Positions 34,841 through 45,750 of a DNA stretch of 64,000 nt are shown in pieces; within the stretch, counting starts at the first letter, position 1; the number at the start of each line of letters is the position of its first letter. The DNA comes from Ptiloglossa arizonensis. Its lineage: Eukaryota; Arthropoda; Insecta; Hymenoptera; Colletidae. The stretch lies in contig NW_027478396.1 in the NCBI RefSeq assembly GCF_051014685.1, forward strand, positions 372,001 through 436,000. Direction: 5' to 3'. Under the pieces are notes generated by a model, which was not told where the DNA came from, ran no database searches, and saw only the letters and a program-made list of their open reading frames with translations. A program made the translations under genes and the position numbers.

Positions 34841-37660
34841 GTTTCTTTGTTCGTTTCTCCGTTTCTTTGTTCGTTTCTTCGTTTCTTTCTTCGTTTCTTC
34901 ATTTCTTTCTTCGTTTCTCCGTTTGCTTGTTCGTTTCTCCATTTATTTCTTCGTTTCTACGTTTCTTTGTTCGTTTCTGCGTTTCTTTCTTCGTTACTCC
35001 GGTTCTTTCTTCGTTTCTCCGTTTCTTTCTTCGCTTCTCCGTTTCTTTCTTCGTTTCTCCGTTTCTTTCTCGTTTCCCCGGTTCTTTGTTCGTTTCTCCG
35101 TTTCTTTTATCGTTTCTCCGTTTCTTTCTTCGTTTCTCCGTTTCTTTCTTCGTTTCTCCGTTTCTTTCTTCATTTCTCCGTTTCTTTGTTCGCTTCTCCG
35201 TCTCTTTCTTCGTTTCTCCGTTTCTTTCCCCGTTTCTCCGTTTCTTTCTTCGCTTCTCCGTTTCTTTCCTCGTTTCTCCGTTTGTTTCTTCGTTTCTCCG
35301 TTTCTTTCTTCGTTTCTCCGTTTCTTTCTTCGTGTCTCCGTTTCTTTCTTCGTTTCTCCGTTTCCTTGTTCGTTTCTCCGTTTATTTCTTCGTTTCTCCA
35401 TTTATTTCTCCGTTTCTTTCTTCGTTTCTCCGTTTCTTTGTTCGTTTCTCCGTTTCTTTCTTCGTTTCTCCGTTTCTTTCTTCGTTTCTCCGTTTCTTCG
35501 TTCGTTTCATCGTTTCTCCGTTTCTCCGTTTGTCGGTTTATTCCTTCGTTTCTCCATTTATTTCTCCGATTCTCCGTTTCTTTCTTCGTTTCTTCGTTTC
35601 TTTCATCGTTACTCCGTTTCTTTCTTCGTCTCTCCGTTTCTTTCTTCGTTTCTCCGTTTCTTTCTTCGTTTCTCCGTTTATTTCTTTGTTTCTCCTTTTA
35701 TTTCTCCGTTTCTTCCTTCGTTTCTCCGTTTGCTTGTTCGTTTCTCTGTTTATCTCTTCGTTTCTCCATTTATTTCTCCGTTTCTCCGTTTCTTTCTTCG
35801 TTTCTCCATTTCTTTGCTCGTTTCTCCGTTGCTTTCTTCGTTTCTCCGTTTCTTTCTTCGTTTCGCCGTTTCTTTCTTCGTTTCTCCGTTTCTTTGTTCG
35901 TTTCTCTGTTTCTTTGTTCGTTTCTCCGTTTATTTCTCCGTTTCTCCGTTTCTTTCTTCGTTTCTCCGTTTCTTTGTTCGTTTCTCCGTTTCTTTCTTCG
36001 TTTCTCCGTTTCTTTCTTCGTTTCTCCGTTTCTTTGTTCGTTTCTCCGTTTCTTTCTTCGTTTCTACATTTATTTCACCGTTTCTTCCTTCGTTTCTCCG
36101 TTTGCTTGTTCGTTTCTCCGTTTATTTCTTCGTTTCTGCATTTATTTCTCCGTTTCTCCGTTTCTTTGTTCGTTTCTCCGTTTCTTTGTTCGTTTCTCCG
36201 TTTCTTTCTTCGTTTCTCCGTTCCTTCTTGATTTCGCCGTTTCTTTCTTCGTTTCTCCGTTTCTTTGTTCGTTTCTCTTTCTTTGTTCGTTTCTCCGTTT
36301 CTTTCTCCGTTTCTCGGTTTATTTCTTCGTTTCTCCATTTATTTCTACATTTCTCCGTTTCTTCCTTCGTTTCTCCGTTTCTTTGTTCGTTTCTGCGTTT
36401 ATTTCTTCGTTTCTCCTTTTATTTCACCGTTTCTCCGTTTCTTTCTTCGTTACTCCGTTTCTCTCATCATATCTCCGTTTCTTTCTTCGTTTCTCCGTTT
36501 CTTTCTTCGTTTCTCCGTTTCTTCCTTCGTTTCTCCGTTTCTTCCTTCGTTTCTCTGTTTCTTTGTACGTTTCTGCGTTTATTTCTTCGTTTCTCCATTT
36601 AATTCCCCGTTTCTCCGTTTCTTTCTTCGTTACTCCGTTTCTCTCATCGTATCTCCGTTTCTTTCTTCGTTTCTCCGTTTCTTCCTTCGTTTCTCCGTTT
36701 CTTTTTTCGATTCTCCGTTTCTTTCCTCGATTCTCCGTTTCTTTCTTCGTTTCTCCGTTTCTTTCTTCGTATCTCCGTTTCTTTCTTCGTTTCTCCGTTT
36801 CTTTCTTCGTTTCTCCATTGCTTTCTTCGACTCTCCGTTTCTTTCTTCGTTTCTCCGTTTCCTGTTTCGTTTCTCCGTTTATTTCTTCGTTTCTCCATTT
36901 ATTTCTCCGTTTCTCCGTTTCTTTCTTCGTTACTCCGTTTCTCTCATCGTATCTCCGTTTCTTTCTTCGTTTCTCCGTTTCTTCCTTCGTTTCTCCGTTT
37001 CTTTTTTCGATTCTCCGTTTCTTTCCTCGATTCTCCGTTTCTTCCTTCGTTTCTCCGTTTCTTTTTTCGATTCTCCGTTTCTTTCCTCGATTCTCCGTTT
37101 CTTTCTTCGTTTCTCCGTTTCTTTCTTCGTATCTCCGTTTCTTTCTTCGTTTCTCCGTTTCTTTCTTCGTTTCTCCATTGCTTTCTTCGACTCTCCGTTT
37201 CTTTCTTCGTTTCTCCGTTTCCTGTTTCGTTTCTCCGTTTATTTCTTCGTTTATCCATTTATTTCTCCGTTTCTCCGTTTCTTTCTTCGTTACTCCGGTT
37301 CTTTCTTCGTTTCTCCGTTTCTTTCTTCGTTTCTCCGTTTCTTTCTTCGTTTCTCCGTTTCTTCCTTCGTTTCTCCGTTTCTTTGTTCGTTTCTCCGTTT
37401 CTTTGTTCGTTTCTTCGCTTCTTTCTTCGTTTCTTCATTTCTTTCTTCGTTTCTCCGTTTCTTTCTTCGTTTCTCCGTTTGCTTGTTCGTTTCTCCATTT
37501 ATTTCTTCGTTTCTCCATTTATTTCACCGTTTCTCCGTATCTTTCCTCGTTTCTACGTTTCTTTGTTCGTTTCTGCGGTTCTTTCTTCGTTACTCCGGTT
37601 CTTTCTTCGTTTCTCCGTTTCTTTCTTCGTTTCTCCGTTTCTTTCTTCGTTTCTCCGTTT
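34841..37660 (+). repeat. 3.46-kb repeat, unit E1
   Basis: Matches 38301-41120 at a constant offset of 3460 bp, or 173 monomer lengths, with no difference noticed in the stretches compared. Diagnostic variants include TTTCCCCGGTTC, CTTTTATCG, CGTGTCTCC, TTCCTTCTTGATTTCGCCG, TTTCTCTTTCTTTG, CATCATATCTCC, GTTTCTTTGTACG, TTTAATTCCCCG and CTTCGACTCTCC. Confidence 0.9.
36601..37240 (+). repeat. Nested 300-bp and 60-bp duplications in E1
   Basis: The block starting with CTCTCATCGTATC near 36640 recurs 300 bp later near 36940. Inside the second block, 36981-37040 repeats exactly as 37041-37100. That unit is a TTCCTTCG monomer, a TTTTTTCGATTC monomer and a TTTCCTCGATTC monomer. The same nested structure appears in E2, so both small duplications came before the 3.46-kb duplication. 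Confidence 0.9.
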
Positions 37661-38300
37661 CCTTGTTTGTTTCTCCGTTTCTTTCTTCGTTTCTCCGTTT
37701 CTTTCTTCGTTTCTCCGTTTCTTCGTTCGTTTCATCGTTTCTCCGTTTCTCCGTTTGTCGGTTTATTCCTTCGATTCTCCGTTTCTTTCTTCGATTCTCC
37801 GTTTCTTTCTTCGTTTCTCCGTTTCTTTCTTCGTATCTCCGTTTCTTTGTTCGTTTCTTCGTTTCTTTCTTCGTTTCTCCGTTTCTTTCTTCGTTTCTCC
37901 GTTTCTTTCTTCGTTTCCCCGGTTCTTTGTTCGTTTCTCCGTTTCTTTGTTCGTTTCTTCGTTTCTTTCTTCGTTTCTTCATTTCTTTCTTCGTTTCTCC
38001 GTTTCTTTCTTCGTTTCTCCGTTTGCTTGTTCGTTTCTCCATTTATTTCTTCGTTTCTACGTTTCTTTGTTCGTTTCTGCGTTTCTTTCTTCGTTACTCC
38101 GTTTCTTTGTTCGTTTCTCCGTTTCTTTCTTCGTTTCTCCGTTTCTTTCTTCGTTTCTCCGTTTCTTTCTTCGTTTCCCCGGTTCTTTGTTCGTTTCTCC
38201 GTTTCTTTCATTGTTTCTCCGTTTCTTTCTTCGTTTCTCCGTTTCTTCCTTCGTTCCTCCGTTTCTTTCTTCGTTTCTCCGTTTCTTCCTTCGTTTCTCC
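37661..38300 (+). repeat. Spacer between E1 and E2, related to 34561-35000
   Basis: Not part of the 3460-bp match. It begins with CCTTGTTTGTTTC and holds a TTTGTCGG module (gtcgg at 37757) running directly into TCGATTCTCC; this matches sequence from about 34561 at an offset of 3100 bp. It is a mosaic of pieces found to the left of E1. Confidence 0.8.
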
Positions 38301-41120
38301 GTTTCTTTGTTCGTTTCTCCGTTTCTTTGTTCGTTTCTTCGTTTCTTTCTTCGTTTCTTCATTTCTTTCTTCGTTTCTCCGTTTGCTTGTTCGTTTCTCC
38401 ATTTATTTCTTCGTTTCTACGTTTCTTTGTTCGTTTCTGCGTTTCTTTCTTCGTTACTCCGGTTCTTTCTTCGTTTCTCCGTTTCTTTCTTCGCTTCTCC
38501 GTTTCTTTCTTCGTTTCTCCGTTTCTTTCTCGTTTCCCCGGTTCTTTGTTCGTTTCTCCGTTTCTTTTATCGTTTCTCCGTTTCTTTCTTCGTTTCTCCG
38601 TTTCTTTCTTCGTTTCTCCGTTTCTTTCTTCATTTCTCCGTTTCTTTGTTCGCTTCTCCGTCTCTTTCTTCGTTTCTCCGTTTCTTTCCCCGTTTCTCCG
38701 TTTCTTTCTTCGCTTCTCCGTTTCTTTCCTCGTTTCTCCGTTTGTTTCTTCGTTTCTCCGTTTCTTTCTTCGTTTCTCCGTTTCTTTCTTCGTGTCTCCG
38801 TTTCTTTCTTCGTTTCTCCGTTTCCTTGTTCGTTTCTCCGTTTATTTCTTCGTTTCTCCATTTATTTCTCCGTTTCTTTCTTCGTTTCTCCGTTTCTTTG
38901 TTCGTTTCTCCGTTTCTTTCTTCGTTTCTCCGTTTCTTTCTTCGTTTCTCCGTTTCTTCGTTCGTTTCATCGTTTCTCCGTTTCTCCGTTTGTCGGTTTA
39001 TTCCTTCGTTTCTCCATTTATTTCTCCGATTCTCCGTTTCTTTCTTCGTTTCTTCGTTTCTTTCATCGTTACTCCGTTTCTTTCTTCGTCTCTCCGTTTC
39101 TTTCTTCGTTTCTCCGTTTCTTTCTTCGTTTCTCCGTTTATTTCTTTGTTTCTCCTTTTATTTCTCCGTTTCTTCCTTCGTTTCTCCGTTTGCTTGTTCG
39201 TTTCTCTGTTTATCTCTTCGTTTCTCCATTTATTTCTCCGTTTCTCCGTTTCTTTCTTCGTTTCTCCATTTCTTTGCTCGTTTCTCCGTTGCTTTCTTCG
39301 TTTCTCCGTTTCTTTCTTCGTTTCGCCGTTTCTTTCTTCGTTTCTCCGTTTCTTTGTTCGTTTCTCTGTTTCTTTGTTCGTTTCTCCGTTTATTTCTCCG
39401 TTTCTCCGTTTCTTTCTTCGTTTCTCCGTTTCTTTGTTCGTTTCTCCGTTTCTTTCTTCGTTTCTCCGTTTCTTTCTTCGTTTCTCCGTTTCTTTGTTCG
39501 TTTCTCCGTTTCTTTCTTCGTTTCTACATTTATTTCACCGTTTCTTCCTTCGTTTCTCCGTTTGCTTGTTCGTTTCTCCGTTTATTTCTTCGTTTCTGCA
39601 TTTATTTCTCCGTTTCTCCGTTTCTTTGTTCGTTTCTCCGTTTCTTTGTTCGTTTCTCCGTTTCTTTCTTCGTTTCTCCGTTCCTTCTTGATTTCGCCGT
39701 TTCTTTCTTCGTTTCTCCGTTTCTTTGTTCGTTTCTCTTTCTTTGTTCGTTTCTCCGTTTCTTTCTCCGTTTCTCGGTTTATTTCTTCGTTTCTCCATTT
39801 ATTTCTACATTTCTCCGTTTCTTCCTTCGTTTCTCCGTTTCTTTGTTCGTTTCTGCGTTTATTTCTTCGTTTCTCCTTTTATTTCACCGTTTCTCCGTTT
39901 CTTTCTTCGTTACTCCGTTTCTCTCATCATATCTCCGTTTCTTTCTTCGTTTCTCCGTTTCTTTCTTCGTTTCTCCGTTTCTTCCTTCGTTTCTCCGTTT
40001 CTTCCTTCGTTTCTCTGTTTCTTTGTACGTTTCTGCGTTTATTTCTTCGTTTCTCCATTTAATTCCCCGTTTCTCCGTTTCTTTCTTCGTTACTCCGTTT
40101 CTCTCATCGTATCTCCGTTTCTTTCTTCGTTTCTCCGTTTCTTCCTTCGTTTCTCCGTTTCTTTTTTCGATTCTCCGTTTCTTTCCTCGATTCTCCGTTT
40201 CTTTCTTCGTTTCTCCGTTTCTTTCTTCGTATCTCCGTTTCTTTCTTCGTTTCTCCGTTTCTTTCTTCGTTTCTCCATTGCTTTCTTCGACTCTCCGTTT
40301 CTTTCTTCGTTTCTCCGTTTCCTGTTTCGTTTCTCCGTTTATTTCTTCGTTTCTCCATTTATTTCTCCGTTTCTCCGTTTCTTTCTTCGTTACTCCGTTT
40401 CTCTCATCGTATCTCCGTTTCTTTCTTCGTTTCTCCGTTTCTTCCTTCGTTTCTCCGTTTCTTTTTTCGATTCTCCGTTTCTTTCCTCGATTCTCCGTTT
40501 CTTCCTTCGTTTCTCCGTTTCTTTTTTCGATTCTCCGTTTCTTTCCTCGATTCTCCGTTTCTTTCTTCGTTTCTCCGTTTCTTTCTTCGTATCTCCGTTT
40601 CTTTCTTCGTTTCTCCGTTTCTTTCTTCGTTTCTCCATTGCTTTCTTCGACTCTCCGTTTCTTTCTTCGTTTCTCCGTTTCCTGTTTCGTTTCTCCGTTT
40701 ATTTCTTCGTTTATCCATTTATTTCTCCGTTTCTCCGTTTCTTTCTTCGTTACTCCGGTTCTTTCTTCGTTTCTCCGTTTCTTTCTTCGTTTCTCCGTTT
40801 CTTTCTTCGTTTCTCCGTTTCTTCCTTCGTTTCTCCGTTTCTTTGTTCGTTTCTCCGTTTCTTTGTTCGTTTCTTCGCTTCTTTCTTCGTTTCTTCATTT
40901 CTTTCTTCGTTTCTCCGTTTCTTTCTTCGTTTCTCCGTTTGCTTGTTCGTTTCTCCATTTATTTCTTCGTTTCTCCATTTATTTCACCGTTTCTCCGTAT
41001 CTTTCCTCGTTTCTACGTTTCTTTGTTCGTTTCTGCGGTTCTTTCTTCGTTACTCCGGTTCTTTCTTCGTTTCTCCGTTTCTTTCTTCGTTTCTCCGTTT
41101 CTTTCTTCGTTTCTCCGTTT
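38301..41120 (+). repeat. 3.46-kb repeat, unit E2
   Basis: Copy of E1 at +3460 bp. The nested 300-bp and 60-bp duplications lie at about 40061-40700. The match ends where E1 reads CCTTGTTTG (37661) and E2 reads CTTTGTACG (41121). Confidence 0.9.
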
Positions 41121-43130
41121 CTTTGTACGTTTCTCCGTTTCTTTCATCGTTTCTCCGTTTCTCCGTTTCTTTCTTCGTTTCTCTGTTTCCTTATTCGTTT
41201 CTCCGTTTATTTCTTCGTTTCTCGATTTATTTCTCCGTTTCTTTCTTCGTTTCTCCGTTTCTTCCTTCGTTTCTCCGTTTCTTTCTTCGTTTCTCCGTTT
41301 CTTTCTCCGTTTCTCCGTTTCTTCGTTCGTTTCATCGTTTCTCCGTTTCTCCGTTTGTCGGTTTATTCCTTCGTTTCTCCACTTATTTCTCCGTTTCTCC
41401 GTTTCTTTCTTCGTTTCTCCATTTCTTCCTTCGTTTCTCCGTTTCTTCCTTCGTTTCTCCGTTCCTTTGTTCGTTTCTGCGTTTATTTCTTCGTTTCTCC
41501 ATTTATTTCCCCGATTCTCCGTTTCTTTCTTCGTTACTCCGTTTCTCTCATCGTATCTCCGTTTCTTTCTTCGTTTCGCCGTTTCTTTCTTCGTTTCTCC
41601 GTTTCTTCCTTTGTTTCTCCGTTTCTTCCTTCGTTTCTCCGTTCCTTTGTTCGTTTCTGCGTTTATTTCTTCGTTTCTCCATTTATTTCCCCGTTTCTCC
41701 GTTTCTTTCTTCGTTACTCCGTTTCTCTCATCGTATCTCCGTTTCTTTCTTCGTTTCGCCGTTTCTTTCTTCGTTTCACCGTTTCTTTCTTCGATTCTCC
41801 GTTTCTTTCTATGTTTCTCCGTTTCTTTCTTCGTATCTCCGTTTCTTTCTTCGTTTCTCCGTTTCTTTGTTCGTTTCTCCGTTTCTTTCTTCGTTACTCT
41901 GGTTCTTTCTTCGTTTCTCCGTTTCTTTCTTCGTTACTCCGGTTCTTTCTTCGTTTCTCCGTTTCTTTCTTCGTTTCTCCGTTTCTTTCTTCGTTTCTCC
42001 GTTTCTTCCTTCGTTTCTCCGTTTCTTCCTTCGTTTCTCCGTTTCTTTGTTCGTTTCTGCGTTTATTTCTTCGTTTCTCCATTTATTTCCCCGTTTCTCC
42101 GTTTCTTTCTTCGTTACTCCGTTTCTCTCATCGTATCTCCGTTTCTTTCTTCGCTTCTCCGTTTCTTTCTTCGTTTCTCCGTTTCTTTCTTCGATTCTCC
42201 GTTTCTTTCTTCGATTCTCCGTTTCTTTCTTCGTTTCTCCGTTTCTTTCTTCGTATCTCCGTTTGCTTGTTCGTTTCTGCATTTATTTCTTCGTTTCTCC
42301 ATTTATTTCACCGTTTCTCCGTATCTTTCTTCGTTTCTACGTTTCTTTGTTCGTTTCTGCGTTTCTTTCTACGTTTCTCCGTTTCTTTCTTCGTTTCTCC
42401 TTTTCTTTGTTCGTTTCTCCGTTTCTTTCATCGTTTCTCCGTTTCTTTCTTCGTTTCTCCGTTTCTTTCTTCGTTTCTCCTTTTCTTTCCTCATTTCTCC
42501 GTTTCTTTGTTCGCTTCTTCGTTTCTTTCTTCGTTTCTCCGTTTCTTTCTTCATTTCTCCGTTTCTTTGTTCGCTTCTCCGTTTCTTTCTTCGTTTCTCC
42601 GTTTCTTTCTTCGTTTCTCCGTTTCTTTCTTCGTTTCTCCGTTTCTTTGTTCGTTTCTCCGTTTCTTTGTTCGTTTCTCCGTTTCTTTCATCGTTTCTCC
42701 GTTTCTTTCTTCGTTTCTCCGTTTCTTTCTTCGTTTCTCCGTTTCTTTCTTCATTTCTCCGTTTCTTTGTTCGCTTGTCCGTTTCTTTCTTCGTTTCTCC
42801 GTTTCTTTCCTCGTTTCTCCGTTTCTTTCTTCGTTTCTCCGTTTCTTTCCTCGTTTCTCCGTTTCTTTCTTCGTTTCTCCGTTTCTTTCCTCGTTTCTCC
42901 GTTTGTTTCTTCGTTTCTCCGTTTCTTTCTTCGTTTCTCCGTTTCTTTCTTCGTTTCTCCGTTTCTTTCTTCGTTTCTCCGTTTCTTTCTCCATTCTCCG
43001 TTTCTTTGTTCGCTTCTCCGCTTCTTTCTTCGTTTCTCCGTTTCTTTCATCGTTTCTCCGTTTCTTCCTTCGTTTCTCCGTTTCTTTCTTCGTTTCTCCG
43101 TTTCTTTCCTCGCTTCTCCGTTTCTTTGTT
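41121..43130 (+). repeat. Mixed-monomer segment
   Basis: Monomers with CTCTGTTTCCTTATTCG, CTCGATTTATTTC, one TTTGTCGG module (gtcgg at 41357) and repeated CTCTCATCGTATC blocks. I found no long co-linear copy elsewhere, apart from the local 180-bp duplication listed separately. No gene. Confidence 0.75.
41461..41780 (+). repeat. 180-bp tandem duplication
   Basis: The block opening with GTTCCTTTGTTCG at 41461 recurs at 41641. It carries TTTCTGCGTTTATTTC, TTTATTTCCCCG, GTTACTCC, CTCTCATCGTATC and TTTCGCCG in the same order. One visible difference is CCCCGATTC in the first copy against CCCCGTTTC in the second. Confidence 0.88.
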
Positions 43131-45750
43131 CGTTTCTGCGTTTATTTCTTCGTTTCTGCATTTATTTCTCCGTTTCTCCGTTTCTTTCTTCGTTACTCCG
43201 GTTCTTTCTTCGTTTCTCCGTTTCTTTCTTCGTTTCTCCGTTTCTTTCTTCGTTTCTCCGTTTCTTTCTTCATTTCTCCGTTTCTTTGTTCGCTTCTCCG
43301 TTTATTTCTTCGCTTCTCCGTTTCTTTTTTCGTTTCTCCGTTTATTTCTTCGTTTCTCCATTTATTTCTCCGTTTCTCCATTTCTTTCTTCGTTACTCCG
43401 GTTCTTTCTTCGTTTCTCCGTTTCTTCCTTCGTTTCTCCGTTTCTTCCTTCGTTTCTCCGTTTCTTTGTTCGTTTCTGCGTTTATTTCTTCGTTTCTCCA
43501 TTTATTTCCCCGTTTCTCCGTTTCTTTCTTCGTTGCTCCGTTTCTCTCATCGTATCTCCGTTTCTTTCTTCGTTTCTCCGTTTCTTTCTTCGTTTCTCCG
43601 TTTCTTTCTTCGATTCTCCGTTTCTTTCTTCGATTCTCCGTTTCTTTCTTCGTTTCTCCGTTTCTTTCTTCGTATCTCCGTTTCTTTGCTCGTTTCTTCG
43701 TTTCTTTCTTCGTTTCTTCATTTCTTTCTTCGTTTCTCAGTTTCTTTCTTTGTTTCTCCGTTTGCTTGTTCGTTTCTACATTTATTTCTTCGTTTCTCCA
43801 TTTATTTCACCGTTTCTCCGTATCTTTCTTCGTTTCTACGTTTCTTTGTTCGTTTCTGCGTTTCTTTCTTCCTTACACCGTTTCTTTCTTCGTTTCTCCG
43901 TTTCTTTCTTCGTTTCACCGTTTCTTTCTTCGTTTCTCCGTTTCTTTCTTCGTTTCTCCTTTTCTTTGTTCGTTTCTCCGTTTCTTTCATCGTTTCTCCG
44001 TTTCTTTCTTCGTTTCTCCGTTTCTTTCTTCGTTTCTCCGTTTCTTTCTGCATTCTCCGTTTCTTTCTTCGTTTCTCCGTTTCTTTCCTCGTTACTCCGT
44101 TTCTTTCTTCGTTTCTCCGTTTCTTTCTTCGCTTCTCCGTTTCTTTGTTCGTTTCTCCGTTTATTTCTTCGTTTCTCCATTTATTTCTCCGTTTCTCCGT
44201 TTCTTTCTTCGTTACTCCGGTTCTTTCTTCGTTTCTCCGTTTCTTTCTTCGTTTCTCTGTTTCTTTCTTCGTTTCTCCGTTTCTTTCTTCGTTTCTCCGT
44301 TTCTTTCATCGTTTCTCCGTATCTTTATTTGTTTCACCGTTTCTTTCTTCGTTTCTCCGTTTCTTTCTTCATTTCTCCGTTTCTTTGTTCGCTTGTCCGT
44401 TTCTTTCTTCGTTTCTCCGTTTCTTTCCTCGTTTCTCCGTTTGTTTCTTCGTTTCTCCGTTTCTTTCTTCGTTTCTTCGTTTCTTTCTTCGTTTCTCCGT
44501 TTCTTTCTTCGTTTCTTCGTTTCTTTCTTCGTTTCTCCGTTTCCTTGTTTGTTTCTCCGTTTATTTCTCCGTTACTCCGTTTCTTTCTTCGTTTCTCCGT
44601 TTCCTTGTTCGTTTCTCCGTTTATTTCTTCGATTCTCCATTTATTTCTCCGCTTCTTTCTTCGCTTCTCCGTTTCTTTGTTCGTTTCTCCGTTTATTTCT
44701 TCGTTTCTCCATTTATTTCTCCGTTTCTTTCTTCGTTTCTCCGTTTCTTTGTTCGTTTCTCCGTTTCTTTGTTCGTTTCTCCGTTTCTTTCTTCGTTTCT
44801 CCGTTTCTTTCTTCGTTTTGCCGTTTCTTTCTTCGTTTCTCCGTTTCTTTGTTCGTTTCTCTGTTTCTTTGTTCGTTTCTCCGTTTCTTTCTCCGTTTCT
44901 CGGTTTATATCTTCGTTTCTCCATTTATTTCTACATTTCTCCGTTTCTTTCTTCGTTTCTCCGTTTCTTTCTTCGTTTCTTCGTTTCTTTCTTCGTTTCT
45001 CCGTTTCTTTCTTCGTTTCTTCGTTTCTTTCTTCGTTTCTCCGTTTTCTTGTTCGTTTCTCCGTTTATTTCTCCGTTTCTCCGTTTCTTTCTTCGTTTCT
45101 CCGTTTCCTTGTTCGTTTCTCCATTTATTTCTTCGTTTCTCCATTTATTTCTCCGTTTCTTTCTTCGTTTCTCCGTTTCTTTGTTCGCTTCTCCGTTTCT
45201 TTCTTCGTTTCTCCGTTTCTTCGTTCGTTTCATCGTTTCTCCGTTTCTCCGTTTCTCCGTTTCTCCGTTTGTCGGTTTATTCCTTCGTTTCTCCATTTAT
45301 TTCTCCGATTCTCCGTTTCTTTCTTCGTTTCTTCGTTTCTTTCATCGTTACTCCGTTTCTTTCTTCGTTTCTCCGTTTCTTTCTTCGTTTCTCCGTTTAT
45401 TTCTTTGTTTCTCCACTTATTTCTCCGCTTCTTCCTTCGTTTCTCCGTTTGCTTGTTCGTTTCTCCGTTTATTTCTTCGTTCCTCCATTTATTTCTCCGT
45501 TTCTCCGTTTCTTTCTTCGTTTCTCCGTTTCTTTGTTCGTTTCTCCGTTTCTTTCTTCGTTTCTCCGTTTCTTTCTTCGTTTCGCCGTTTCTTTCTTCGT
45601 TTCTCCGTTTCTTTGTTCGTTTCTCTGTTTCTTTGTTCGTTTCTCCGTTTCTTTCTCCGTTTCTCGGTTTATTTCTTCGTTTCTCCATTTATTTCTACAT
45701 TTCTCCGTTTCTTTCTTCGTTTCTCCGTTTCTTCCTTCGTTTCTCCGTTT
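43131..45750 (+). repeat. 2.8-kb family, unit G0
   Basis: Its left part (about 43131-44053) matches 46050-46972 at 2919 bp and matches 48860-49782 again. Its right part (about 44640-45750) matches 51007-52129 at 6367 to 6379 bp. The 12-bp change between those offsets has two visible causes: one fewer 8-mer at 51606-51630 and one extra 20-bp monomer near 51730. Markers include TTTCCCCG, GTTGCTCC, TTTCTTTGCTCG, CTTCCTTACACCG and CTTTCTGCATTCTCC. Confidence 0.82.
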
